Counted from the stretch's first letter, positions 52,556-62,157 are shown. The stretch: 64,000 nucleotides of DNA from Heliomarina sp018223035 (GCA_018223035.1 JAAEZD010000012.1:62001-126000), one strand, 5' to 3'. A program made the numbers and translations. Notes: generated by a model not told the origin, from the letters alone.

Positions 52556-52958
52556 CATTCAGATGGCAAAAGAAGACAAGATAAAAGTTCTCATCTGCGA
52601 AGACGAGATCATCGTCTCGATGGATATCATGTTCATGATGGAGGATCTTGGCTACGACGTCGTCGGCCAGTGCGCGAGCGTGCGCGACGGTCTCAAAATC
52701 CTTGAAAACGAACAGCCCGATGCGGCGATACTGGATGTGCGCGTAAAGGACGGTGAGGTTTTCCCGCTAGCCCGCGAACTCGAGAAGCGCGGCACGCAGA
52801 TCATCTTCCACTCGGGCCACGCACTTGAAGACCAGATTTCGGCCTCCTTCCCGGAAGCAGCCTTTTGCCCGAAACCGACCAATGGGCGTCAGCTTGGCAA
52901 CTGCCTCATGGAACTGCTCGCAAAGAACGCGGACGAAAACGCCGAGCGTTCTTACTAG
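52545..52958 (+). CDS. Single-domain response regulator
   Basis: A protein of 137 residues. Acidic pair in ICEDEIIVSMDIMFMMEDL, phospho-acceptor Asp in AAILDVRVKDGE, Thr/Ser-type switch FHSGHA and Lys in CPKPTNG. No output domain, as for many receivers paired with HWE kinases. It overlaps the kinase gene by 11 bp and so is its likely partner. A very strong terminator follows. Confidence 0.92.
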   Translation: MAHDIQMAKEDKIKVLICEDEIIVSMDIMFMMEDLGYDVVGQCASVRDGLKILENEQPDAAILDVRVKDGEVFPLARELEKRGTQIIFHSGHALEDQISASFPEAAFCPKPTNGRQLGNCLMELLAKNADENAERSY

Positions 52959-52992
52959 CTCTCAAGGTCCATTATTCATCGGATCGCGATGG

Positions 52993-53033
52993 AAACGAAA
53001 AGCTCAGGAAAACTCCTGAGCTTTTCGTTTTTT
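52993..53033 (+). terminator. Rho-independent terminator of the LOV operon
   Basis: A 16-bp perfect stem (AAACGAAAAGCTCAGG at 52993-53008, CCTGAGCTTTTCGTTT at 53015-53030) with loop AAAACT and a T6 tract. It lies 34 bp after the regulator stop, and may also serve the convergent kinase from the other side. Confidence 0.93.
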
Positions 53034-53087
53034 AAGCTACCGTTTGCCGTCCGGCGTCCATCGAACCGCCGCGTCACGCATCCCGCT

Positions 53088-55058
53088 CTAATTAGGCTGC
53101 CCTGTCAGATCGGCGATGGTCCGTGCCAGATCTTCCTGCGCCATCGGCTTTTGGACGATCCGGGCGGCTTCCGGCATGCCGGGCAAACCGTCCACCACCT
53201 CGTAACCGGTGGAATAGATGATCGGGACGCCGTTGCGCGCCAGCTTCTCGGCCAGGGGGAGCGAGGATTCACCGCTTAGGTTAAGGTCAAGTATGGCTAT
53301 GTCCGGGCGCCCCTGCGAAATTTTCGCAAGCGCCCCGTCCAGCGAAGACGCGACGCCGAACACGCGATGGCCCATCTCGCCCACCATCTCTTCGAGATCG
53401 AAGGCGACGATGATTTCATCCTCGACGATCAGCACCGATTTCTCCCCGCCATATCCCTTTTGCTTGGGCTCGCCGCTCGACATCGTCGCGCCCAGCCGCA
53501 AGGCGCTGTCTGCCGGGATCGACAAGCGATAGCGTAATACGCCGGGCGCCGCGCGGCGGTCGAGCTTTCCGCCCATCTGCCGCTCGGCGACCCGGTTCAA
53601 CAGGACCGATCCGAAACCCGGCGCGCTGTCCAAGACGGCGCTGGGGTCAAAGCCCGGGCAATTCTCTTCCCACGAAAACATCAGCGACCCTTCGGCATCG
53701 ATTTCCCAGCCGATGGTCAATTGCCCGTCCAGCCGCGACAGCGCGCCATACTTGGCTGCGTTGGTCGTAAGTTCATGCACCATCAGCGAAATGGTCTGCG
53801 CATCCTGCGCGTTCAGCCGGATACTGGGTCCCTTGACGCAGATGCGTTTCGCCTTGTCCGCGCCATAGGGCGCCAGCTCTTGCGAGATCAGATCCATAAG
53901 TTCGATCTCGGTCCAGTTCGATGCCGCCAGCATCGAATGCACCCGCGCCAACGCCGTCAGCCGGTCGTTGACCTGCGCCCGGAACGTCGGCACATCCTTG
54001 GCCGTGGTCTGGCGCACGACGGAACGGACGATCGCCAGCAAATTCTTGGCCCGGTGATCCACTTCGCGCTTGATGGTTTCTTCGCGCTCGATTGCCATCG
54101 CGAGTTCGACGAATTTGTCAGACACCTCGAGGCACTTTTCCAGCGCCGCCTCGTCGAAGGCGTTCCAGTGGCACGTAGTCGAACAATGCGCGAAAAGAAC
54201 TGCCCGCACGATTCCCCCTCGAACAATCGGCACAGCCAGAAAGCCGCCTGTCCGAAACCGCTCGGGCATGTCAAAACCCGCGAACGCGCTCTCGCTGGCA
54301 ACGTCATGCAGCACCAGAGCCCGACCATCCAGGAAGTCGCGTTTCGCCCAAGCCCAGAGTTCGTCGGGCATCGCGTATTCGTCCCCCGGCTCTGCCGTCA
54401 GAACCTCGCCCTGCCCCTTGCTGTCGAACAGGCAAAGCCCAACCTCGACCGGCGCCAGCATCTTCTGAAGCATCCGCATCATGTGCCGGCGGATCTCGAC
54501 CGGCTCGGAAAGCGTTGCAAGCTGTTCCTCAAGATGCAGCACGAATTGCATCTGCCGCTGGATCAGAACGTCGCGCGTCGTTTCCATGCCCGAGTTAAAG
54601 ACCCCGCCAATGCCGCCATCCTCTTCGTGAATCGGAGTGAAATTGTAGCTCCAGTAGGTCTCTTCGGGATAACCGAATCTTTCCATCGGCAGCAACTGAT
54701 CGGAAAGCGAGAGTCCGGCGCCTTTCTCAATGACCTGCGAGAATTGTGGCTCGATGATATGCCAGATATCCGACCAGACTTCCTTGGCCGGTTGCCCCAA
54801 GGCCGCCGGATGGCGTGGACCCGGAATATGCGACCAGGCATCGTTATAGATCAGCCTAAGCTCTGATCCCCAGTAGATTGCCGTGGGAAAAGCCGAGTGC
54901 AGACAGATCCCGACGGCCGAGCGCAGGGATTGCGGCCAGGTTTCAGGCCGTCCGAAGGGATGGTCCGCCCAGTTGAATTCGCGAATGCGGCGGGCCATTT
55001 CACCGGACCCCGCAAGAAAACTAAGTGGATCCCTGTGATCCGGTTGACGCCTTAACAT
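53088..55058 (-). CDS. PAS-GAF-HWE histidine kinase with C-terminal receiver
   Basis: A protein of 656 residues. A PAS-like domain (about 40-160: WPQSLRSAVGICL, AIYWGSELRLIYNDAW), a GAF domain (about 170-315), an HWE kinase core with phospho-His in VDHRAKNLLAIVRSVV near 333 and ATP site VHELTTNAAKYGALS, and a receiver (about 535-656) with acidic pair in IVEDEIIVAFDL and Asp in AILDLNLSGE. Self-contained hybrid kinase. Convergent with the LOV-CheB/CheR operon. The input signal is unknown; no Cys of phytochrome or LOV type is visible in its PAS. Confidence 0.9.
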   Translation of the reverse strand: MLRRQPDHRDPLSFLAGSGEMARRIREFNWADHPFGRPETWPQSLRSAVGICLHSAFPTAIYWGSELRLIYNDAWSHIPGPRHPAALGQPAKEVWSDIWHIIEPQFSQVIEKGAGLSLSDQLLPMERFGYPEETYWSYNFTPIHEEDGGIGGVFNSGMETTRDVLIQRQMQFVLHLEEQLATLSEPVEIRRHMMRMLQKMLAPVEVGLCLFDSKGQGEVLTAEPGDEYAMPDELWAWAKRDFLDGRALVLHDVASESAFAGFDMPERFRTGGFLAVPIVRGGIVRAVLFAHCSTTCHWNAFDEAALEKCLEVSDKFVELAMAIEREETIKREVDHRAKNLLAIVRSVVRQTTAKDVPTFRAQVNDRLTALARVHSMLAASNWTEIELMDLISQELAPYGADKAKRICVKGPSIRLNAQDAQTISLMVHELTTNAAKYGALSRLDGQLTIGWEIDAEGSLMFSWEENCPGFDPSAVLDSAPGFGSVLLNRVAERQMGGKLDRRAAPGVLRYRLSIPADSALRLGATMSSGEPKQKGYGGEKSVLIVEDEIIVAFDLEEMVGEMGHRVFGVASSLDGALAKISQGRPDIAILDLNLSGESSLPLAEKLARNGVPIIYSTGYEVVDGLPGMPEAARIVQKPMAQEDLARTIADLTGQPN

Positions 55059-55187
55059 CTACGTCGCGACTTCCCCACGCAAGCTAAAGGAAACTTTCAC
55101 GCTCCCAGGAATGGAAACCGAAATCCGATGTCAGGTGATACAGCGCAATCGATACAAAAATAAAGCAACTTTATTCTTGCCGCTGGA

Positions 55188-58100
55188 TTATCCCGTGCTC
55201 TCCGGTCTCCGGACCCGATGAACCGCCAGATAAAGGGCCGGAACAAAGACAAGCGTAACGATTGTCCCCGCGATGATCCCTCCCATCATGGCATAGGCCA
55301 TCGGTCCCCAGAATATTTGCCGGGATATGGGGATCAGCGCAAGGCTTGCCGCTGCGGCAGTCAGCAAGATAGGCCGCGCGCGGCTGTCTGAGGCATTGAA
55401 CACCGCATCCCAGGCCGACAGCCCGTGTTCGCGCTGGATGTCGATTTCATGCACGAGGATGATGGAATTCCGGATCAGGATGCCGATCAGCGCCAGGACG
55501 CCAAGGATCGCGACAAAGCCTAGCGGCGCGCCCGATGGCAAAAGCGCGGCAACAACGCCGATCAGCCCAAGCGGCGCGGCGGCGAAAACCACCAGCGCGT
55601 TGCGAAAGCTCTGCATCTGCATCATCACCAGCGCCGCCATGATCAGCAGCATCAGCGGCACCACCGCGGCAATCGGGGCCTGACTTTCGGCGCTGGATTC
55701 AACCGTCCCGCCAACCGTGACCTCGTAGCGGAAGGGCAGACCCTCGTTGAACTCTGCCACCTTGGGGGCCAGCGCATCGACGATGGTCGCGGGCTGGTCC
55801 TTGGTCGAAATGGCCGCCTGCACGATGATCGTTGGCATCCGGTTTTCCTGCCGGATCACCGGCTGCTCCGTGTCATACCGGAACACCGCGACCGACGAGA
55901 GCGGGATCGCCACGCCATTGCTGGCGCCAAGCTGAAGGTTCGTCAGCGCATCGATAGAGGAGCGCGTCTCGGGTCCCCCCCGCGCGATCAGATCGACAAG
56001 ATAGGTGCCATCCCGGATCTCGGTGACACCGATCCCGTCATAGATCGCACTAAGCGACGTCGCCACATCCTGCGAGGTCAGCCCCAGCAGGCGCAGCCGG
56101 TCCTGAAGGATATCGACCCGGACCACCCGTGACGGTTCGTTCCAGTCCATCACCACGTTCGCCGTCCGTGCATCCGACGCCACAAGCGCCGCCAGATCGC
56201 GCGCATGGTCGCGCAGCACATCGATCTCAGGGCCGGTGATGCGGAACTGAACCGGACGTCCGACGGGCGGGCCGATCTCCAGCAGCTTCACGAATATGTC
56301 GACGCCGGGAAATTGCGTCTCAGACAGTTCAACCAGTTCCGCGCGCAAACGGTCGCGCGCTTCGACGCCCGGTGTCTGGATCACGATCTGCCCAATATTC
56401 GGACCTGCTGTCAGAACCTCGTAAGACAGGATGAAACGCGGAGCGCTGCGCCCCACGTAAGAAGACCAGAACAGCACGTCCTCATGCCCCTTCAGCGCCT
56501 CTTCGAACCGGTCCATCTCGGCCCTCGTTTCGGTGATCGACGCATTCTGCGGCAGGGTGAAATCGACCAGCAGTTCGGGCCGGTCAGAGGATGGGAAAAA
56601 CTGGTTCTCGACGAATTGCATCGCCCAGACCGATGCGCCGAACGCGGCCAGCGTGATGGCGATAGTCACCCAGCGGAACCGCATCGCTGTACGCAGCACC
56701 CGGTGGAACAGGCGCCTCACCCGCCCCGGCCCTGCCTCTTGATGTTTCATCTTCGACGGCAACAGCGTCACGCCAAGCAGCGGCGCGAACAAAACCGCCA
56801 CGATCCAGCTCACCAGCAGCGACACGGCAATCACCACGAAAAGCGAAAAGGTGAATTCCCCCGCCGCCGAATTGTTCAATCCGATCGGGATGAAACCGGC
56901 CACCGTTACCAGCGTGCCCGAGAGCATCGGGAAGGCAATCGAGGTCCATGCGAAACTCGCCGCCTTGGTGAGCGACTCGCCGATCTCGAGCCGTGAGATC
57001 ATCGTCTCAATCGCGATCATCGCGTCATCCACCAGCAAGCCCAGCGCGATTATCAGCGCCCCGAGCGAAATCCGCTGCAGGGTGAAGCCGGCGTAATGCA
57101 TCACTACAAAGGTAATCGCGAGCACAAGGGGGATCGTCAGAGTCACCACCAGACCGGCCCGCAGGCCAAGGCTCACGAAACTGACAGCCAGCACGATCAC
57201 AACCGCCTCGACCAGCGCCTGAATGAAATGGCCGACCGCCTCGTCCACTACTTCGGGCTGATCCGCGATATGGTCGATCTGGATACCGATGGGCAGATTG
57301 GCCTCGACCTCTTCCATCACCACGCTCAGTTCCTCGCCGAAATCGACGATATTGGCGCCTTCGCGCATGCCGATAGCCAGACCTATGGCCTCCTTGCCGT
57401 TGAAACGGAACAGTTCGGCGGGCGGGTCTTCGTAATCGAGCCGGATATCGGCCACGTCTGTCAGGCGAAAGAACTGGTCATCGACACGCAGGTTAACGTC
57501 CAGCACGCTTTGTGCCGAATTGAACGCGCCGCCGACCCGCACCATGATCCGTTCCGATCCGGCGTCGATCTCGCCGGAGGGCAAAATCGCGTTCTGCGCG
57601 GCAAGCGTCTGCTGCACCTGCGCCTGGCTCAACCCCAGAGCCGCCAGCCGCTCGGGCGAGAATTCGAGGTAGACCACCTGATCGCGCGTGCCATAGATTT
57701 CGACCTTGCCGGAATCCGGCAGCGCCTGCACCGCGCGGCGTACTTCCTCGACGTAGTCGCGCACCTCGCGCGGGGTGAACCCGTCCGAGGTAAAGGCGTA
57801 AAGATTGCCGAACACGTCGCCGAACCGGTCGTTGAACTGGAAGCCCGCGAATTCGGCCGGAAATTCTCCCCGGATATCGGCCATCATGTTGCGCACGCGT
57901 TGCCAGATTTCCGGAAGGTCTTTGGCCCGGGTTGTGTCGAGCAGTTCGACATAGACCACCGCTTGTCCGGGCCGGGTGATCGACCGCGTCTTGTCCAGTT
58001 CGTCCAGATCCTCGAGCTTTTTCTCGATCCGGTCCGTGACCTGGTTCAGCGTCTCAACCACCGAGGCCCCCGGCAACGCCGCCGATACGACCATCGTCTT

Positions 58101-58235
58101 GATCGCGAAGTTCGGGTCTTCCTCACGACCGATCTGCACATAGGCCATGGCCCCGGCGACAAGGCTCACGATCATCAGGAACCACACGAATGACCGGTGC
58201 TTGAGCGCCCAGTCCGACAGGTTGAAACCGCTCAT
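55188..58235 (-). CDS. RND efflux pump permease
   Basis: A protein of 1015 residues with the twelve-helix RND layout. VAGAMAYVQIGREEDPNF is the N-terminal RND motif and LGLLVDDAMIAIETMISR has the Asp-Asp proton relay in the fourth helix. Gene order with two adaptors resembles TriABC of Pseudomonas. It exports compounds with a TolC-like channel that must be encoded elsewhere. Its start overlaps the second adaptor by four bases. Confidence 0.93.
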   Translation of the reverse strand: MSGFNLSDWALKHRSFVWFLMIVSLVAGAMAYVQIGREEDPNFAIKTMVVSAALPGASVVETLNQVTDRIEKKLEDLDELDKTRSITRPGQAVVYVELLDTTRAKDLPEIWQRVRNMMADIRGEFPAEFAGFQFNDRFGDVFGNLYAFTSDGFTPREVRDYVEEVRRAVQALPDSGKVEIYGTRDQVVYLEFSPERLAALGLSQAQVQQTLAAQNAILPSGEIDAGSERIMVRVGGAFNSAQSVLDVNLRVDDQFFRLTDVADIRLDYEDPPAELFRFNGKEAIGLAIGMREGANIVDFGEELSVVMEEVEANLPIGIQIDHIADQPEVVDEAVGHFIQALVEAVVIVLAVSFVSLGLRAGLVVTLTIPLVLAITFVVMHYAGFTLQRISLGALIIALGLLVDDAMIAIETMISRLEIGESLTKAASFAWTSIAFPMLSGTLVTVAGFIPIGLNNSAAGEFTFSLFVVIAVSLLVSWIVAVLFAPLLGVTLLPSKMKHQEAGPGRVRRLFHRVLRTAMRFRWVTIAITLAAFGASVWAMQFVENQFFPSSDRPELLVDFTLPQNASITETRAEMDRFEEALKGHEDVLFWSSYVGRSAPRFILSYEVLTAGPNIGQIVIQTPGVEARDRLRAELVELSETQFPGVDIFVKLLEIGPPVGRPVQFRITGPEIDVLRDHARDLAALVASDARTANVVMDWNEPSRVVRVDILQDRLRLLGLTSQDVATSLSAIYDGIGVTEIRDGTYLVDLIARGGPETRSSIDALTNLQLGASNGVAIPLSSVAVFRYDTEQPVIRQENRMPTIIVQAAISTKDQPATIVDALAPKVAEFNEGLPFRYEVTVGGTVESSAESQAPIAAVVPLMLLIMAALVMMQMQSFRNALVVFAAAPLGLIGVVAALLPSGAPLGFVAILGVLALIGILIRNSIILVHEIDIQREHGLSAWDAVFNASDSRARPILLTAAAASLALIPISRQIFWGPMAYAMMGGIIAGTIVTLVFVPALYLAVHRVRRPESTG

Positions 58236-59308
58236 TGTGTCCCTCCGGGAATGGTCCGTGGCGCGATGCGCCGCCCCGCTACCTGTCCGGGTTCAAGCAG
58301 GTTCACCCCCCGGATCACGATTTCATCGCCCGTCTCCACGCCAGAGAGGATCACGACGCGCCCGCCCGCCACCGGGCCGGTTTCGACGCTCACCTGTTCG
58401 ACCTCGCGGCTGTCCGGATGGACGCGCCAGACCGTTGCCGGTTCGCTTCCCGCGATCAGCGCGCGCGTCGGCAGGGTGGTGACCGCCGCCTGATGCGTCG
58501 ACAGGGTCACCGTCGCCAGCGTACCCAGCCGGAACGCCTCGGGCGCTTCGGGCTCAAGCGTGAGATGGGCGCTGCGGGTACGGCTGGCGCGTTGGGTGAC
58601 CGGGTCGATCCGATCCAGCACTGCCGTGGACCGCACGTCCGGATTGGCCAAAAGCCGCACGGAAAAGGCCGCACTCTCCGCCATGCCCGCCGCATCCTCT
58701 TCGCTGAGAGAAATCACTACTTCGCGCCCGCCCGTGGCGGCAATCGTCATCAGCGCCTGCCCCGCATCCAGCGTCGCCCCCGGTTCGGCCCTGACCGTTG
58801 TCACCACACCATCAATCGGCGCGCGCAGGTTGGCATAGTCGCGCGCGTCCTCGGCGCGGGCCGCTTCGGCGCGGGCCTGATCCAGCGCCGCGCGCGCGGC
58901 AGACAGATCGTTCTGCGTATCCTCCAGCGCCGAGGCGCTTGTCACGCCCCGGTCCGCCAATGTCTTGACCCGCTCATAGGCGTCCGTGGCGGTGTGGAGA
59001 TTGGCCTCGGCGATGCTTACCCCGGCCTGCGCCGCCTGAAGCTGCGCCTGCAGGTCGCTCGCGTCGAGCCGGGCAAGCACGTCGCCCTTAGAAACCGTGT
59101 CGCCCACATCAACCACGCGTTCGGCCAGCGTGCCAAGCCGCAGGAAACCAAGATCTATCTCGCTTGGCGCGGTGACCGTCCCCACCCAGTTCGAGGCCAG
59201 CCCCGACTGCGGCGAAACGATTTCCGTGACAACCGGGCGGGGGGCGTGCGCCTCCTGTGCCACAGCCGCGCCGGACAGCAGCAACAGGAGCAGTGAAAGA
59301 AACCGCAT
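58232..59308 (-). CDS. RND periplasmic adaptor (second MFP)
   Basis: A protein of 358 residues. Signal peptide MRFLSLLLLLLSGAAVAQEA. GTLAERVVDVGDTVSKGDVL is the biotinyl/lipoyl-like domain, followed by a helical hairpin and LRAPIDGVVTTVRAEPGATL. Membrane fusion protein of the HlyD/AcrA type that bridges the pump and outer channel. It overlaps its neighbours by one and four bases. Confidence 0.92.
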   Translation of the reverse strand: MRFLSLLLLLLSGAAVAQEAHAPRPVVTEIVSPQSGLASNWVGTVTAPSEIDLGFLRLGTLAERVVDVGDTVSKGDVLARLDASDLQAQLQAAQAGVSIAEANLHTATDAYERVKTLADRGVTSASALEDTQNDLSAARAALDQARAEAARAEDARDYANLRAPIDGVVTTVRAEPGATLDAGQALMTIAATGGREVVISLSEEDAAGMAESAAFSVRLLANPDVRSTAVLDRIDPVTQRASRTRSAHLTLEPEAPEAFRLGTLATVTLSTHQAAVTTLPTRALIAGSEPATVWRVHPDSREVEQVSVETGPVAGGRVVILSGVETGDEIVIRGVNLLEPGQVAGRRIAPRTIPGGTQ

Positions 59309-60387
59309 CAGAGATCCTCCTGCAGGGCGACGATCCGGCCCGGATACAGCAGTTGCGCGCCCTTGCTCACCACCAGTTCGCCCTCTTCGACACCGCTTTC
59401 CAGCAGGACGGAATCGCTGGTGTAGCGTTTCACCTCGATCCCGCGCAGCGAAACGGCGCTGGTCGCCGGGTCGATCACCCAGACTGCGGTCCCTTCGTCA
59501 TTCGCGGTCACGGTAGACCACGGCAAGACGACGCTGCGGCCTTCCAGCGGCTGGCTCGTCCCGCGCACGGTGTCGCCATAGCTCAGACCCGGCAGCGGTT
59601 CCTCCAGCCCGACGGTCACCTCAACCGTGCCCGTCGCCGGATCGACCAGAGGGGAGATTTCACGCACAATACCAAGCACTTGCACATCGGGCCGGTCGAT
59701 CGGCGACAGGATTATGGTCGGCTTCTCCGCTTCCGCTGTGCCAAGCATCTTTTGCTCGGGAACATTAAAGATTGCATCAAGCCCCTCCCCCAGCGCCAGT
59801 TCAAGCACCGGCTGCGCTGCGCCGACAACCTGTCCCGGCTCGGCCAGTTTGCGGATAACGGTGGCATCGTTCTGCGCGTGGATGACAGTGTCCTCAAGCG
59901 CATCGCGGGCCAGCTGCAATTCGGCCTCGGCCTGCGCCCGTCGCGCCACCGCCGCCGCAAAGCGGTCTGCAGCCGCGTTGCGTGCCGCCCGGGTCGTCGC
60001 GCCGCGTTCCAGCAGCGCGGTCTGGCGGCGATCCGCATCCTGAGCCGCGTCATACTCGGCACGCGTTGCCGCCAGCTGGGCCTCGGCGGCACGCAGCGAT
60101 TGCTCCTGCTGCACCTTCTCGATCCGCGCCAGCACCTCTCCCGCCTTCACCCGATCGCCATCTTCCACGGCAATCTCGGCGATACGGCCACCGGTCGGAA
60201 AGGCCGTCTGCACCATCTCACGCGCTGAAATCTCCCCCGTAAGGGACAGGTGCTGCCTGGTCTCGACCTGCTCAGCGCGCACCGCCCGCACAACCAGAGG
60301 GTCCTCGGACAGCGCCATGCAGGGCGAAAGACTCACAAGCGCAAGCGCAAGTGCCCCGGTTCGAAATCGATGCGGAATGCGTGACAT
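59308..60387 (-). CDS. RND periplasmic adaptor (first MFP)
   Basis: A protein of 359 residues. ATG 60387 starts the signal peptide (SRIPHRFRTGALALALVSLS) and has AGAGG nine bases upstream. GGRIAEIAVEDGDRVKAGEVL is the lipoyl-like domain; VIHAQNDATVIRKLAEPGQVV its second half. First gene of the efflux operon, followed with one-base overlap by the second adaptor. Two distinct adaptors suggest a heteromeric adaptor ring as in TriAB. Confidence 0.9.
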   Translation of the reverse strand: MSRIPHRFRTGALALALVSLSPCMALSEDPLVVRAVRAEQVETRQHLSLTGEISAREMVQTAFPTGGRIAEIAVEDGDRVKAGEVLARIEKVQQEQSLRAAEAQLAATRAEYDAAQDADRRQTALLERGATTRAARNAAADRFAAAVARRAQAEAELQLARDALEDTVIHAQNDATVIRKLAEPGQVVGAAQPVLELALGEGLDAIFNVPEQKMLGTAEAEKPTIILSPIDRPDVQVLGIVREISPLVDPATGTVEVTVGLEEPLPGLSYGDTVRGTSQPLEGRSVVLPWSTVTANDEGTAVWVIDPATSAVSLRGIEVKRYTSDSVLLESGVEEGELVVSKGAQLLYPGRIVALQEDL

Positions 60388-60478
60388 AACGGGAAACCTC
60401 TGTATCCGACCCGGCCAGCTTGACCCGGAAGAGGTTTCGCCGCCAAGCATGAAACAAGTACTGATCGTCAACTTCGGC

Positions 60479-60507
60479 TACTAAACAGAACCGTTCAGTT
60501 CGATCAA
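60479..60507 (-). promoter_or_regulatory. Promoter with operator dyad in its spacer, RND efflux operon
   Basis: On the minus strand TTGATC (60502-60507) and TTAGTA (60479-60484) are 17 bp apart. The spacer holds ACTGAACGGTTCTGT (60485-60499), a 15-bp dyad of form ACnGAACnGTTCnGT with only one mismatched position pair besides the centre. This placement suits a TetR-type repressor; the regulator gene is not adjacent. Confidence 0.65.
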
Positions 60508-60589
60508 GACCTGATTTGCCGCCCACAACTATCGCGAGCACCTTCGTTTTCAAAGACCTTCGGTCTCACCAAGTATGTCGCAGCAATGC

Positions 60590-60618
60590 AAAAAGCCCGG
60601 CGCAGCGCACCGGGCTTT
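60590..60618 (-). terminator. Rho-independent terminator of the aminotransferase gene
   Basis: AAAGCCCGG/CCGGGCTTT (60592-60600 and 60610-60618) with a 9-base loop; on the minus strand it ends in a T5 run. It lies 27 bp beyond the aminotransferase stop. Confidence 0.88.
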
Positions 60619-60644
60619 CCTTTATTCATACTGTCGCACTGAAC

Positions 60645-62018
60645 TCAAAGGCCCAGATCACCCGCAGCAAGGTCGATGGCCTTGGCCGTGCCGTCTACCA
60701 TCTCGTCGACCTGCTCCTTGGTGATGATCAGCGGCGGGCAGAAGGCGACCGCATCCATGATCGGACGGGAAATCACGCCGGTTTCCAGCATGCGCGCGGC
60801 AACCGCCGCCCCCATCGCACCGGGTTTTTCCAGCGCGACCTTGGCGTCCTTGTCGGTTACCAGCTCCAGCGCGGCGATCAGACCGATGCCGCGATGCTCG
60901 CCCACCAGACGGTGCTCGCCCAGTTCGGCGAGTCGTTTCTGCATATGCGCGCCCACCTCGGCCGCGTTCTCGACGAGGTTACGCTCTTCGATGATCTTGA
61001 TGTTTTCCAGCGCAACCGCCGCCGCGACAGGGTGACCGCCACCGGTATACCCATGACCAAAGGCGCCGATCTTGTTGCTCTCATCGGCGATGGGCCCAAA
61101 CATCTTTTCGCTGATCATCAGGGCAGAGATCGGCTGGTAAGAAGACGACAGCTGCTTGGACATCACGAGGATATCCGGCTTGAGATCATAGGTTTCGGTC
61201 GCGAACATCTTGCCGGTCCGGCCAAAGCCGCAGATCACTTCGTCTGCGATCATCATGATGTCGTACTTCTCAAGCACTGCCTTGATCGCGGGCCAGTAGC
61301 CTTTAGGCGGCACGATCACGCCCCCTGCCCCCATCACCGGCTCGGCGATAAAAGCTGCGATGGTTTCCGGACCTTCCTCAAGGATCATCGCCTCGAGTTC
61401 CGCCGCCCGGCGGGCCGAGAAATCCTCTTCGCTTTCGCCCGGCTGGGCCTCGCGCCAGAAATGCGGGTTCCCGGTGTGCAGGAAGCCCGGCAGCGGCAGG
61501 CCAAAGGACATGTGGTTCATCGGCAGGCCGGTCATGCTGGCGGCCACGGCGGTGATCCCATGGTAGCCACGTACGCGGCTGATAATCTTGCGTTTTTCCG
61601 GCTGGCCGATGGCGTTGGCGCGATACCAGAGCATCTTGACGGCGGTGTCGTTCGCCTCGGAGCCAGAGTTGGTAAAGAACACCTTGCTCATCGGCACCGG
61701 CGACATCTCGATCAGCTTCTCCGCCAGCTCGACGGCGGGCTGGTGCGAACGCATCGAAAAGACGTGGTAATAAGGCAGCTTGAGCATCTGCTCATGAGCG
61801 ACCTTGGCCAGACGTTTTTCCGAGAATCCGACGGCAACGCTCCAGAGACCAGCCATTGCCTCGATGTACTTCTTGCCGCTCGTGTCAAAGACATGGATGC
61901 CTTCGCCGTGATCCATCACCAGCGGGCCGGATTCCTGCAGGGCGCGGGCGTTTGTATAGGGGTGCATGTGAACGCGCGCATCCCGCGCTTCGATCGAGTT
62001 GGGGATATCGTCCATCAT
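60645..62018 (-). CDS. Class III (omega) aminotransferase
   Basis: A protein of 457 residues. IADEVICGFGRTGKMF has the PLP ring-contact Asp, and the Schiff-base Lys is in VMSKQLSSSYQP. FTNSGSEANDTAVKMLWYR and GYHGITAVAASMTG bind the cofactor phosphate. It transfers amino groups from an omega-amino acid or diamine to a keto acid, probably pyruvate; substrate unknown. ATG 62018 has AGAGG upstream; the open frame runs another 48 codons without support. An 11-bp-phased repeat array lies 140-183 bp upstream. Confidence 0.92.
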   Translation of the reverse strand: MMDDIPNSIEARDARVHMHPYTNARALQESGPLVMDHGEGIHVFDTSGKKYIEAMAGLWSVAVGFSEKRLAKVAHEQMLKLPYYHVFSMRSHQPAVELAEKLIEMSPVPMSKVFFTNSGSEANDTAVKMLWYRANAIGQPEKRKIISRVRGYHGITAVAASMTGLPMNHMSFGLPLPGFLHTGNPHFWREAQPGESEEDFSARRAAELEAMILEEGPETIAAFIAEPVMGAGGVIVPPKGYWPAIKAVLEKYDIMMIADEVICGFGRTGKMFATETYDLKPDILVMSKQLSSSYQPISALMISEKMFGPIADESNKIGAFGHGYTGGGHPVAAAVALENIKIIEERNLVENAAEVGAHMQKRLAELGEHRLVGEHRGIGLIAALELVTDKDAKVALEKPGAMGAAVAARMLETGVISRPIMDAVAFCPPLIITKEQVDEMVDGTAKAIDLAAGDLGL

Positions 62019-62157
62019 GGGGCACCTCTTGCTATTCAGGAAATCATGAGCAACTCGTTGCACCAGCCCGCAGGGGCAGTCAATTCCGCAACCAATAATT
62101 TGATCATTTTTTCCCGCGCCTGCCAGATTAAAGGCAAAACTTGGCTTTCGGCCCCGG

